Assembly (NCBI GenBank): GCA_037074705.1 | Contig: CM073594.1 | Span: 16,878,307 to 16,942,306, forward strand | Source: Zhengitettix transpicula | Taxonomy: Eukaryota > Arthropoda > Insecta > Orthoptera > Tetrigidae | Direction of reading: 5' to 3' | Length of the DNA: 64,000 bases | Shown here: in pieces, positions 1 through 10,464 of the stretch | How positions within the stretch are numbered: position 1 is the first letter of the stretch | Layout: every line of letters starts with the position of its first letter | Position numbers and translations under genes: made by a program | The notes under the pieces: generated by a model | The model's input: the letters and a program-made list of their open reading frames with translations, nothing else | Databases searched by the model: none | What the model was told of the DNA's origin: nothing

Positions 1-90
1 TCCCCCCTTTCAAATCCCTTCCTATGCTATTAAAGAGGAGTTGCCAGCATGTGGATTACCCTCATGTTGCCTATTACACGAAAAAAAAAA
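1..90 (+). repeat. 3' end of a poly-A-tailed retroposon (family RetA)
   Basis: This stretch matches the last ~90 bases of the RetA repeat seen elsewhere here (compare 2800-2895 and 38840-38935): a C-rich run, the segment around 'cctatgctat', 'ggagttgcc', 'ggattaccctcatg', then an A-run. The rest of the copy lies left of the window. The A-rich tail and the 5'-truncated copies elsewhere suggest LINE-type retroposition. No host gene function. Confidence 0.75.
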
Positions 91-865
91 ATATTAAAAA
101 AAATCTTCCTGGCCAAGGAACTCCGATGTTTATAATTCTGGCCTTATTAATATTTAAAATAATTCAACCGAAAGAAAATCTTCACTAGAAGTTTAACACG
201 TAATCTGTATAATTAAAAATGCAGTAATTCAATTTTATTGACAAATAATTCGCGTCGTCAAATTAACTAAAGAAATTACTAACCACAGCGGCAGAGTATA
301 TCCGCTCTCACGGCCAGCGATATCAGTAGGCCAAGGAGGTTAGTATCACAGACCAAAAAGAAAGAAATAAAGACGATAAAAAAATTATTAAAACACACGC
401 AAAACAAAGTAAATCCGGAAGACGGTGACTGGGGTCACATACGTAGAGGTAGTAACACCTTTTTGTTTAAAATTACAGTAACAGAAATTAATTAACAATC
501 AGATAGCGATTTTAAAAATATTAGAAAGTGAAGTAAAAATGTCGTTCGACGAACAGTGAAGGGGAAGTGACATAAGGAAGGACAGTATGAAACGTTTTAT
601 ATGAATGTTACATTATAAATGTATGAGGAGGAAAGGTGGAGGAACGATTTTAAGACAACATAAAATATCGGGCTGACTTATACCCGTCAAGTTCTTCACT
701 AAAGATGCAGCGTACGTCGTGAATCTGATTTCACCAGTAACTACCAAAATAACTATTTTTTCCCCCTATATTTTTAATTGAAAATCAGTATTGAATATTT
801 TATATATGTCAATGAGCCGGCTAAGGGACAGTGGTATCCTTTTTTTTTAATACTGATGTTGGCAG
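91..865. other. AT-rich non-coding sequence, no gene seen
   Basis: I see no coding exon, RNA gene or clear repeat boundary here. Reading frames are short and broken. The position, upstream of the otp homeobox exon on the same strand, makes it probable otp intron or 5' flank. Confidence 0.5.
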
Positions 866-955
866 GAAACTCTCCAGTGAGAGATTCTCGAACCCGGTAC
901 CTCTGTGATATGAGGCAGTGACGCTGACCTCTGCACCACAGCAGGCCGGTGACTT
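866..955 (-). repeat. tRNA-derived SINE head (family SINE1), reverse strand
   Basis: Read on the - strand this has a box-A-like 'tggtgcagaggtcagcg' and a box-B-like 'gggttcgagaatc', spaced as in a tRNA-type RNA polymerase III promoter. It matches the heads at 1926-2000 (+) and 21707-21777 (+). The copy is degraded: box B carries an insertion relative to GGTTCGAATCC. This is a SINE fossil rather than a working tRNA gene. Confidence 0.7.
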
Positions 956-1299
956 AATTATTAAAATTAAGAATAAGGAGACAATGACCCCCCCCCTTTA
1001 TTGGAGGCCTTTCAAGGAGTGTCTTAAGCATTGCAGTTTTATGGTATGAAGATAAGAGAATGTCTTACTGAATAATTTATACAGCAGAATTGTTTGAGCA
1101 CGATTTATTTTTTTTTAAAATTGCAACATCTCGATTTAAGAAAGCCAGAGATGTTATTGGGATGTAGTGCTACCGAACGCTGTAATAACAATGTAGGGGG
1201 TTGGATCGAGGTTTTAATAAGTGGTGAGATCGTTCTTGGAGGTCGGTTCCGATATTGCGGTCGCAGGAATAGTTTGGGTTTGCAGCCTCAGGTCAGTGT

Positions 1300-1870
1300 T
1301 TGAGCGTGAGAAAGCAACAGGGTGTCGAAGTGCAGGAAGATGGACGACTCAATTAGGACGGGGCAACCTCAGCGTGTATTAATTACGCGCGGAGAGACGC
1401 GTGGCAGGGCGCTGCTACGACGAGGTTAATTTTCCTGTGGGCCGCCGCCGAATCATTAATCCCCTACCCTAATGCCGGAATGATACCCCATTTGGAGGCC
1501 CCCTCCCCTGCGCTTGATGTATGGTGGGGCTGTAAACCCCAAACGTTAACACCCTTACGTGACAAATCACTGCAGCGGGGTAACCTAGTGCTTCCTAAGC
1601 ATGGTAATGCCTCTTCCTGCGGGGAGACGTGCTGTGTTTGTACTGCTAACGCCCCACAACCCATGAATATCGCCGATCCCCAATCTAATTACACGAGGGC
1701 TCCCTGCGCAATATCGCCACTGCTGGCAATAAATAATAACCAGCAACAGCACGCACGCACCCACCCGGCGCTCTTGTTCCATGTGCGAGTGTGGCCACAA
1801 CAGGCTCGGTCACGGCCACTTGCGGGTCCAACACGGCTGGAGAAGTTGCTTTGCCATTAGCTTCACTAAA
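1300..1870. other. GC-richer unique island, candidate regulatory element of otp
   Basis: Base composition rises sharply above the AT-rich surroundings and the segment does not recur in the window. It contains several homeodomain-type ATTA cores, including 'attaattacgcg', 'ggttaattttcc' and 'tcattaatcccc' within about 100 bases. Frames are open for up to ~126 codons on the + strand (1480-1860), but the translation has no recognisable domain and GC content alone would leave such frames open. An enhancer or other conserved non-coding element is an inference from composition and location. Confidence 0.3.
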
Positions 1871-1925
1871 AGGCAAAAGGTTTTTCCCATTTGAAGAAAA
1901 AATAGTGGCCATCTATTAATGGGAA

Positions 1926-2190
1926 TGCCGGCCTGCTGTGACGTAGTGGCCAGCGTCATTGCCTCGCATCACAGAGGACCCGGGTTCGAATCCCGGCATG
2001 GGCATGGATGTTTGTGTTCGTCCTGGTCAAGAAAACTGGGGGGGTTAAGGCTTGTGGGAGAATCGACACTCTGACCAGGTGTCACTCCTAAATCCCGAAT
2101 GTGTCATGTAAGATGACAGTCTGGCAGCCGTCTCGGTAGGCCAAGGCCCTTCATGGGGCTGTCGAGCCAAGGAGTTAGTTAGTTATGAAT
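1926..2190 (+). repeat. tRNA-derived SINE (family SINE1), near full length
   Basis: The head has box A ('tgacgtagtggccagcg') and a perfect box B ('gggttcgaatcccgg'), followed by a tRNA-unrelated body that includes 'ggatgtttgtg', 'gtcctggtc', 'aaaatcgacac'-like text, 'aatgtgtcatg', 'gtctcggtaggccaag' and 'tgtcgagccaaggag'. The same order of blocks recurs at 21707-21910. Pol III transcription from the internal promoter and LINE-driven mobility are properties of the class, not shown here. Confidence 0.85.
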
Positions 2191-2404
2191 AGGAATAACC
2201 ATAAATTGAATGTATTATCAGACTTATTTTGAAAAATATAACTGTGGAAACAATTTTGTAGCATTTAGGGAAGTAGTAGTCAGTTGAAAACACTCAAAAG
2301 CGCCGAAAACGCAATGACAATGGGTTAGCGTAACAATAAGGCAGCAACGACAACGGGAAAACAGAAGCCTGCGAGAGGATTCTCTCGCAGGGATGTTCTC
2401 TCGC

Positions 2405-2900
2405 AGGCGCAACCTTTTAGGAGAGATACGAAGGGGCTACCTTTTCCTCTCCGTTTTTGAACTAAGGTTCCCACAAGCCGAGCCACCTCGGCCTGTTCTG
2501 AGAGGTGTATGTTCCGGGGTCACAGACCTTGGGCATACGGTAAGAGTTGTTCGCTATTCCCATTGGAATAGTCGGCCAGCTGCCTCCTATACTGGTCGAG
2601 GCACGGAGAAGGGAATGCTGCGCCCCCACAGCAAACTCCTCTCCTGCCATCGGAAGGGCGTGGGACAAGTACCCAATGCCCGACCTACCCGATGCAGGTT
2701 TTATAAGGTTTTCCCTGCATTTCTTTAGGCGAATGCAGGGTAGGATCCTTAAAATATAGCCCGGGGGCCCTAGTTAACCCTTGGCTACCTTCCTCTACCC
2801 TTCCGCATCCCCCCTTTCAAATCCCTTCCTATGCTATGAAAGGGGAGTTGCCCAATGTGGATCACCCTCATGTAGCCTGTTGCCCTAAAAAAAAATAAAA
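2405..2900 (+). repeat. RetA retroposon, near full length with poly-A tail
   Basis: About 490 bp, matching 38435-38930 (+) and 39951-40445 (-) over the whole length. It starts near 'agagatacgaaggggctacc' and ends in an A-rich tail after 'ctcatgtagcctgttgcc'. Three further copies lack the 5' half (10978, 12082, 24565), as expected of target-primed reverse transcription. One + frame (2393-2728) stays open and is shared by the full-length copies, with the peptide core FELRFPQAE...RPVLRGVCSG. It has no recognised domain and may be chance. Confidence 0.85.
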
Positions 2901-3720
2901 AGGAAAACAGAAGGTTTAGCGTAATAATAAGGAATCATAGCAATTATTAACTTTCATAGTGTCTGTTTGTACATTAATAGCTGTGATGTTTGATTTAATG
3001 TGAAGCATCATCACTTCACAAAAATTTATACTCTCCCGCAATACAGACAGGCGTTAAGTGAACAGAGCAGCGTAGGAAACAACGAACTCCATAAAACACC
3101 AAAAATAGCGATAAAATTATGATTAAAGAATTTAAATTCATTAATAATAAAAATATATTGTTACTATTTCATATGGATATAAATTTATATTTTATAAATC
3201 TTTACTCTTATTCCTCCTACAACTCTGTGACTGCTTGTGAATACAAGTTGTTCTTCTGTCCAGTGGATATTAGACACTGCTAGTTTCTCTGCACCGTCCA
3301 TTACTTAAAAACTACTTATGTTTTCTCTCTCGACTGCCTGACTCGCCAATCACTTCACTTCCATCTCCAAACACTTTCTCCTGTCATTAACGTTAACACG
3401 TGCTCAATATCTGCTTTCACCCCCACCATGGGAGTCTTACTCGCTCTCTAACAGCCTGTACTACTGCGTCACTAACTTTTGACTGCATCCAAATGGTGCA
3501 CCAGACTCCCCTCCATCGGTGTGTGAGTGTTCAAATTTCTGTCATCAAACTTGGATAATTTCCCACGCGCCTTTTAAAGGAAATGCAAAATGACTCAGTT
3601 AATTTCGGTTTGCCAATATATTGTGGTAATCAATAAAGATGAAACGGGTCTCTAACAGTAATAGGAACCCGCAATGAAATAACAAACTATATAAAATATT
3701 ACAATATATTGAAATGAATT
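2900..3720. other. AT-rich non-coding sequence, no gene seen
   Basis: Unique-looking AT-rich sequence between a RetA copy and the left arm of a long inverted repeat. No splice-bounded coding exon or RNA gene recognised on either strand. Confidence 0.5.
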
Positions 3721-3962
3721 TACTTGAATATTACACCCTGAAACTGAAAAAGAAATCTGACGGTCAGGAATATTACACAAGGTTTTCAGTGGATTTTTGT
3801 ACATTTCTCGTATAGTTCTCGTATCACGCTAAATCTTTCCCTTCACCAATTATTTTAATTTTTGTGGTTATATCAGAATTTTTTCAAAATAACTTATTAA
3901 ATTAAACAGGTCATAGTAATACACTTTCTGTCAACATACGTGATTAAATTCCGCAGATATAG

Positions 3963-4190
3963 TTGACAAGTGAATAATAAAGAGAGCCAAAAACAGACAA
4001 AAAAGGGTAATATAAATACCACACAACAACGTTTCTGTGATCCTTGTTCCTTTCGTCAGGTGCTAAGAAGAGCCTAGAGCGACACAACTGCACTGGACCT
4101 GACGAAAGGAGACAAGGATCCCAGAAACGTTGTGTGGTATTTATATTACATTTTTTGTCTGCATTGGCCATCTTTCTTATTCATTATTTC
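3963..4190. repeat. Palindromic CTGANGA/GAAACGTTG element, copy 1
   Basis: The two halves are inverted copies: the left half reads the motif on the - strand (GTGATCCTTGTTCCTTTCGTCAG around 4037-4060) and the right half on the + strand (CTGACGA at 4090, GAAACGTTG at 4119). It is flanked by 'ggtaatataaataccacac' and its complement. At least ten relatives occur in this window. Confidence 0.8.
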
Positions 4191-4237
4191 CAATCAGACG
4201 TAATTTTTTTTTCTTCATTTTAATGATCATTTTGTTT

Positions 4238-4535
4238 TAAATTACTGCTCGCCAAGAGATCGTGACGTCACTACGCGACGAGCAAAGGAAATAGTTCCTT
4301 TTTTTTCCGTAATGAGTGAAGCAGAAATATTTTCATTAAATAAAATAAAAAGTATAATTTTATCCAGTAATACTCCATCGAATGACAACAAAAAAATCAA
4401 TACGAAATACTTTACGATCCTTGACGGAAAATGTACGTTAATTTTCGTGCCATATTAAGTGACTCCAATATGGCGACTATTTGTTTACAGTGTGAATGTA
4501 GCTAAGAATTTAAGCTTTCGTAATGTCTGAAGCTT
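4238..4535 (+). repeat. Dispersed direct repeat, copy A (about 300 bp)
   Basis: Matches 4968-5300 over nearly its whole length with scattered substitutions and indels. Shared blocks are 'cgtgacgtcac', 'gcaaaggaaatagttcc', 'ccgtaatg', 'gtgactccaatatggcgac' and 'gtgaatgtagctaagaattt'. The two copies lie about 730 bp apart inside the inverted-repeat segment, so they may be internal subrepeats of that element. Each carries one TGACGTCA palindrome. No coding potential seen. Confidence 0.8.
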
Positions 4536-4967
4536 GCATAATGGAGGCATTAGGAGTATGATATTTTTATTAGTATTCTTTCATGATTTTTTTTATTTTT
4601 CTAGAAAAATAATTTTAAAAAATGTGTTTGAATTAAAGTTAGTTTTGAAAACTGAATGACAATTAAATTAATTATGAATTATAATTAGTTTAACTGTGAA
4701 TGTAGATAAGAATTTTTTTAAAATATTGAATAAACAAAGGGGGTTAAATAATTTATTCTGTATACTAAAAAAATTATGTATATTTGTATGTATGTATTTA
4801 CGTTAATCTCTATACATATTTAAACGCGTGGACGGATTCCAACAAAAATTGATACACATATTCTTCAAAAAACACGTTAAACGGTACTGTGGGGGGGGGG
4901 GGGATGGGGCAATAAACCCCTAGCATAAAGGTAAAAAAAAATTATAATTTAAAAATGCGATCATTTT

Positions 4968-5300
4968 GTGTTAAACAACTGCGCCTCATGAGACCGTGAC
5001 GTCACGGGACAGACAGAGAGAGACGTTACTGCGCGACGAACAAAGGAAATAGTTCCTTTTTCCGTAATGGAATAAAGCAGAAATATTTTTCATTGAATTA
5101 AAAGTATAACTTCATCCAGCAATAATCGTTCCAATGATAATAAAAAAAAACAATACCAAATATATTACGATCCTCGAGGAAAATGTAAGTTAATTTTTCG
5201 CTCGCCATGTTTAGTGACTCCAATATGGCGACTATTTGTTTACATTGTGAATGTAGCTAAGAATTTCGTCAATTTAATCTTTGTTAATGTCCGAAGACTG
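4968..5300 (+). repeat. Dispersed direct repeat, copy B (about 330 bp)
   Basis: Second copy of the repeat at 4238-4535, with a small insertion ('gggacagacagagagagacg') just after the TGACGTCA site. The short poly-G tract and AT-rich sequence between the copies (4536-4967) show no gene. Confidence 0.8.
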
Positions 5301-5629
5301 AGGGACAATTATATCCTGCAGTAGTCAAGGAGTATATTTAAGAAGAAATTCGGAAGTATGTTTGTTGCGACTGATGCAATAAAATTTAATGTATTTTACA
5401 GCTGTTCAATTAATGCACTATCGGTCGAAAGCATGTACGGAATTAGGAACAGTTAGATTGAGGTTAAATGTCTTCTTGACTAAAGATTAATATAGAATTA
5501 AATACTTCTTCGGGTTTATATAAATAAGGATACGCTGACTAAATAAACTATAAAATCATTTAATTGAGAGGTCATCACAATATATATTCGTTTACATCTG
5601 CTGATATTTAACGCCGTACGCCGCTGGAT

Positions 5630-6110
5630 TGTCCAGAAAGCGGTTGTTTTGTTAACAGTTGTCGCATAAAACATTCACAGGTTTGAATGTGGCCTCACGC
5701 ACCCTTAAACGAAGAGTGTGTGTGTGTGCGCGCGCGTGTGTCATAAGTCCCAAGACTGCAATCGCGCGTTGCGGGCACGGGCTTGTATCGCCATACGAAT
5801 CCGGCCGTGAATATTGCAGCCGACTGCACGTTGCAAGGATGGCTACGTGTCGCCCTAAATTAATCGGCGAGAGTTACATGTAACCCGGACAAAGCCAATG
5901 AATTACTGAAAATTAGATGCCCCGGGACACGTGGAAAGCTTCGTTTTAATCAACTGTCCCATCAGCGAGCTCGGCGAAAAATGCTGCAGTAAACTGCCCG
6001 CTATCGTAGGGCCAATTAAAAGACTGCCGCGTTTGCATCGGCACAATAAATACCTGAATAAACGCCTCCACCGCCAGATAGAGGGAAATAAAAAATTTTA
6101 ACTCCTACAC
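5630..6110. other. GC-richer unique island, candidate regulatory element
   Basis: A single-copy-looking stretch of mixed composition inside an otherwise AT-rich, repeat-filled region. It holds homeobox-type ATTA cores ('aaattaatcgg', 'gttttaatcaac', 'ccaattaaaag') and a short (GT)n/(GC)n run near 5719. Frames are open for about 74 codons, but no domain is recognised and no canonical splice signals bound them. An otp enhancer is a guess from location and composition. Confidence 0.3.
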
Positions 6111-6524
6111 AAGTCAGGTTTCTCGTGCCAAACAACATTTTTTTTTATAAATATTATATTTATCAGCAATCATATTACATTTTAATCTACTATAAACTAT
6201 TTAATATTTGTATTGTCAGCGTAATATTGTGGCCCAGGTCTGCATTGCGTAAGAACGTGGAGTGTTTGTCGGCCATGTTGAAAGCTTTGAAGAAACGCAC
6301 AGTCTGCGATACGAGCTGATCGGGTAAGGTTCTTTACAGTCTTTAGTAAGCGATGACCGAGGTCGGTTAGGGTCCGATGGGTGTTGACCCACATCGGTTA
6401 GCAATATTGAACGAGACAAAGGTCTGTAGGTAAAGTTGTACTGGCTGTTGTTGAACTGATTTCAATGGTACAATTCATTGAGAGTAAAATCGAACTGATA
6501 CTTGTCAACATTAAAATGACTGAA

Positions 6525-6740
6525 AATAGTGAATAAGAAAGATAGCCAATACAGACAAAAAAAAGGGGTAATATAAATACCACACAACGTTTCTGGGATT
6601 GTTGTCAACTGGCCCTGTGCAGTTGTGTCGCTCTAGGCTCTTCTTAGCACCTGACGAAAGGAACAAGGATCACAGAAACGTTGTGTGGTATTTATATTAC
6701 CCTTTTTTGTCTGTATTGGCTATCTTAATTATTCACTTGT
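6525..6740. repeat. Palindromic CTGANGA/GAAACGTTG element, copy 2
   Basis: Begins 'gaataagaaagatagccaat' and ends with the complement. The right half carries CTGACGA (6650) and GAAACGTTG (6675). Between the halves lies 'cagttgtgtcgctctaggc', common to the family. It sits at the inner edge of the right arm of the 3.3 kb inverted-repeat segment. Confidence 0.8.
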
Positions 6741-7109
6741 CAACAATGTCTCGAAATCAATTGAGGATTGTCTGCGGAATTTAATCACGTATGTTGACTT
6801 AAGTTTTGCAGAAAGTGGCCTATTTAATTTAAAAAATTGTGGACTAAACTAAAAAATTTAAATAATTGGTGAAGGGAAAGATTTAGCGTGATACGAAAAC
6901 TGCCCCGAGGTCTGGTATGTACAAAAATCCATTGAAAACCCTTGTATAATATTCCTGACCGTCAGAATTCTTATGTCAGTTTCAGGGTGTAATATTCAAG
7001 TAAATCCTCTTCTTCCAACAGTTACAACGTTCCCTATTTAGGAGAAGTCTGGTTGCATCCAACTTAAGTTTACCTTGTTAGTTTCATACACAAGTTCGGA
7101 TTTTTGATT

Positions 7110-7760
7110 AGCAAATTTAAAGTCACTTCTTCTTCTTCTTGACCGGCGTTACAGCCCGTTGTGAGCCTAAGCCTCCTCCTTAATGATATCCTTCCATCTA
7201 TTCCTATCTTGCTCCTCTATCCACCATGGTTTAACTTTTAATGTCCTTCAAGGCTCCGTCTAGCCATCTTAACTTGGGCCTTCCTTTTCTTCTATATCCT
7301 TCTACCTTTGTGAAGGCTAGCTTCTTACATGGGTTAATATCCTCCATCCTTTTCACCATTTCAGCCTACATATTTTTGAGCGTGGGTACTATGTTAGTAT
7401 AGTCTTTATAACTCGTCGTTGTATTTAATTCTCCATATTCCATCAACACAGCTTGGACCATAAATTTTCCTTCAGGATCGTCCTTTTAAATATTTTCAAT
7501 TTTTTTTTTCTTCTTCAGCCTTAGTTAGTGTCCAACTCTCACACCCCGCATACAGGACTACAGGTTTTTATTAGGGTTGTGTATATTTTTATTTTATCTT
7601 TTTGGACATCGTTAACCTTTTTAAGCTTGGTTTATTCTGTGATTAACTTCTATGGAGTTGTTATTGTCACTAGTAAGTATCACTGCAATTTGTTAGCTCT
7701 TTCTATATTAAGATCGTTCAAAGAGACATTGTTAGAGGTTTTTACTGTAGTTTACTAATT
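7110..7760 (-). pseudogene. Decayed non-LTR retrotransposon, reverse transcriptase ORF C-terminus
   Basis: On the - strand, conceptual translation gives pieces such as KLAFTKVEGYRRKGRPKLRWLDGALKDIK, the basic GRPxLRWLDG stretch found at the C-terminal end of many insect LINE ORF2 proteins. Several stops and frameshifts interrupt it. The far end is an (AAG)n-like tail region (7120-7140 on the + strand reads 'cttcttcttcttctt'). This is a dead copy with no function. Confidence 0.7.
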
Positions 7761-8479
7761 TAAAGTCACTAAAGTAGTAAAATCCAAACGAAAACGTCAT
7801 TACTGTAATATAAGTAGTCTTTGTATGTGACGCGGCTTTTTTCCAGGCTCTTCATCTCAAAAAGTACACCCGGTAGAGATCAAAATAAAAGAAAACGTTT
7901 TTCTATTATTTTGGCAAAGCCATTTGTTTATGCAACAACGAGCCTAAGACGCGGGGCACTGTGGAGGAAACGTTGCTTACTGGTCCCCATCCTCCTACAA
8001 CGACGGCAACTCCAGTAAATTCGCGCCTGGATATGCAAGTTTCAGTTACGGCTTTGCGCTAAGAGCAGAATGAACTCACGGGAAATAATAATCACTTAGA
8101 GGGAGCAAGTACGACCCCCCCACACACACACATTCAGCCAGCAACGGCCTAATGCCGCCGCAGCCAATGCCAGCGTGCGAACTGTGACGCTCCGGCCCGG
8201 ATGAAATCACATTAAATATTTAGTACGGGCGATTATAGCCTCTGCATTAGAAAGAGAGGTGGGTGGGTGAGTGATGCTGATATTCCACAAAGGTTCGTTT
8301 CCTCATACACACGCTTGTTTTTTTAGATGACTTCTATTTTTTCCATACATTATAAAATAGTGACTGAGGCAACCATAAAATAAAATTTAGTGACCTCATA
8401 AAATTATTATGTCATTACACAATTATTTTTTTAGATAAGTACCTTGAAGGAAAAATAAACCCGTTCTGTCCTCACCTAA
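7761..8479. other. Unique non-coding sequence with a GC-richer patch
   Basis: No exon or RNA gene recognised. Positions about 8120-8270 are less AT-rich ('gccgccgcagccaatgcc', 'gctccggcccggatgaaatc') and look single-copy. This could be regulatory sequence of the surrounding otp locus, with little to support it. Confidence 0.35.
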
Positions 8480-9560
8480 CGAAAATACTGAATTAGTTCC
8501 TTCTTCTTCTGCTTTCCGGGATTAGGCTTTTTTCGTGTTCCGGCTTCACCTCACCATCTCAACCTCGGGTCTTCCAACACTCCTTTTTGCCTAATGGTTT
8601 ATATTCCAGTACTGTCTCTTAGGCATTTGCAATACATTGCTCTCTCTCCACCTTTCATTATACCCCTGTTAACTTATCTGTGATCGCCTCAACACTTATT
8701 TCCTCCTTATTTTATCCATCCTTATCCCACCCCCCTCTTCACTGCTCTAAGAAATTTCATTTCAGCTGCCTTTTCTATTTGTTTGAACTCCTTATGTTTT
8801 GTTACCCAGCATTCTGACATTGAGGAATTGCCATCACCTTATAAAATTTAATTTGTGTGTTTTTCTTTTCTGGTTTTTACCTTTTAACGTTCTTCTTATT
8901 GTCCCACGTATCCCCTGAAAAATTGTATATTTTATTTGTGATATCTTTATCCTCTTCAAATGTTATTCCACATCCTAAATATTGGAGTTTTTTCCCTTCT
9001 ATGGCAATTTTTGTTCTTATTGGATTGTTTCCTAAGAACACCATGGTTTTTGTTTCACTTATTTTACTCCGTTGGTGTAACTTATAAACCGCCATTTGTA
9101 GTTAATCTTCATCATCTTGGATAATAACCTGGTCATGTGTCCAGATATTCAGAGTGATCTTCCTTCCATTTCCTGACCAGATCATCCATGTATAAGTTAA
9201 ACAGAGTTGGTGACACCCTGCAACCACTGCCTCACACCTTGGGTCATCTTGTTTTCCAGTATCTATCACGATCCTGGTGTCCCTTTACAAGCTCTGAGTA
9301 ACTTTTCCTAACTAAATGTTTAGGAAACCCTCTTCTTTCCGTAATTGACCACGACATGTCTCTGTTAACACGATCGAATGCTTTTTCACAGTCCACAAAC
9401 CGCTACATGTGTCTCCGGGTTAAATTCTATTCGTTTCTGCATCATTTGTTTTGATAAAAAAACATCGTCAATACATGTTCCATAATTTACCTAATTGAAC
9501 GCCCTGTAGACTGGTTTTAATTTTTTTTTGCAGACATGCATTAGCAAATTTCCGGTAATT
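8480..9560 (-). pseudogene. Decayed LINE reverse transcriptase
   Basis: Reading the - strand from about 9420 down gives FVDCEKAFDRVNRDM, then GSGCRVSPTLFNLYMDDLVRKWKED (9160-9230 region). It continues as AVYKLHQRSKISETKTMVFLGN...KLQYLGCGITFEEDKDITNKI (8877-9095) and ends in a GVLEDPRLRW-like basic stretch near 8540-8570. These are the finger, palm and thumb motifs of a non-LTR retrotransposon reverse transcriptase (VDxEKAFDRV; GCxxSPxLFN; FKYLG-type box). The order is correct, but frameshifts and stops break it, so it is inactive. Confidence 0.85.
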
Positions 9561-10279
9561 TATTTAATCGTGGAGATTGATAGCTGGTGTTATCTTTAAA
9601 GACCTGTCTTTATCTATACCTTAGGGTATTTAATTATTACTTTTACAGTAAAGAAAATTATTTTAGTCTTCACGAGGACTACGAACCAACATTTTCTCAC
9701 CATATTTTTTCCCTGGATCGAGTTTCGTCTCTGCCTCGTTCCGTAAGCCTTCTAAATTTTCAAAATTATTTATTTTTAAAAAAAATAATAAAACCCGGGC
9801 GGGTAAATGTTTCAAATAAAAGAATTCATGATATTTACTTTAATTTCTAGGTCTACATAACTTTTATTATTATTATTATTATCATTAAACGTTTATAAAG
9901 GTCGCGTTAACAACTTGGTCATTGGCGACCCGTAAATAAATTACAAATAGTGCTTATTTACATAAGTTTTTCTGTGATTTAAATTGATTCAAATAATAGA
10001 CATACAATTAAAAGAGTTTGAAAGAACTTTCAGTAAAAAATACAGAGAGAGCTCTGTCCCTGAAGCCAGCACATTGACCTATAGAATATTATAATTCTAA
10101 TTGTCAATTAAAAATATAGGGAAAAAATAATTTCAAGGAGAAACAGCAAATTTCATAATTCAGTTTCTCGTGAAATATAAAAATATAGAGAAAAAAAATA
10201 GTTGCATCACTTTATAGATAACGGTTCAAAGTATTAATCTACCTCCCGCCCCCGCACTGATAGTTCCATTCAAGGACCG
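9561..10279. other. AT-rich non-coding sequence, no gene seen
   Basis: Simple (ATT)n at about 9868-9885 and A/T-rich unique sequence. No feature supported. Confidence 0.5.
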
Positions 10280-10386
10280 CTGGAGCTCCCGACCTACCTG
10301 ATGCAGGTTTTTCTAGGATTTTTTTCCTGCATCACTTTCAGGCGAATTGCCGGGTAGGATCCTTAAACTACATCCCGGGGGCCCAG
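10280..10386 (+). repeat. RetA fragment (central part)
   Basis: Matches the middle of RetA, from 'cccgacctacctgatgcagg' to 'cccgggggccc', without the 5' half or the poly-A tail. An internal relic, probably trimmed by later deletions. Confidence 0.75.
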
Positions 10387-10464
10387 ATTGTCGTAAATGA
10401 ACTCAACAACATGCATTACCTGCGATTTGGCAAACAAACAAACACTCTGCTTTATTTATTAGAT

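Larger units (their letters stand above)
3722..7007. mobile_element. 3.3 kb segment bounded by long inverted repeats
   Basis: The left arm (3722 to about 4190) and right arm (about 6525 to 7007) are inverted copies. Outer marks are 'ttgaatattacaccctgaaa' on the left and 'tttcagggtgtaatattcaa' on the right. Shared blocks then run inward: 'gacggtcaggaatatta', 'gtacaaaaatcca' in reverse, 'ttcaccaatta', 'acatacgtgattaaattcc'. Each arm carries a member of the CTGANGA/GAAACGTTG family (3963-4190 and 6525-6740), itself palindromic. The arms have diverged by scattered indels. The interior has no transposase I can recognise. It could be a non-autonomous foldback transposon or two inverted insertions. 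Confidence 0.55.

Noticed and set aside
1926..2000. Possible tRNA gene with good A and B boxes
   Set aside because: No acceptor-stem pairing, and the same head is followed by a conserved SINE body at a second site.
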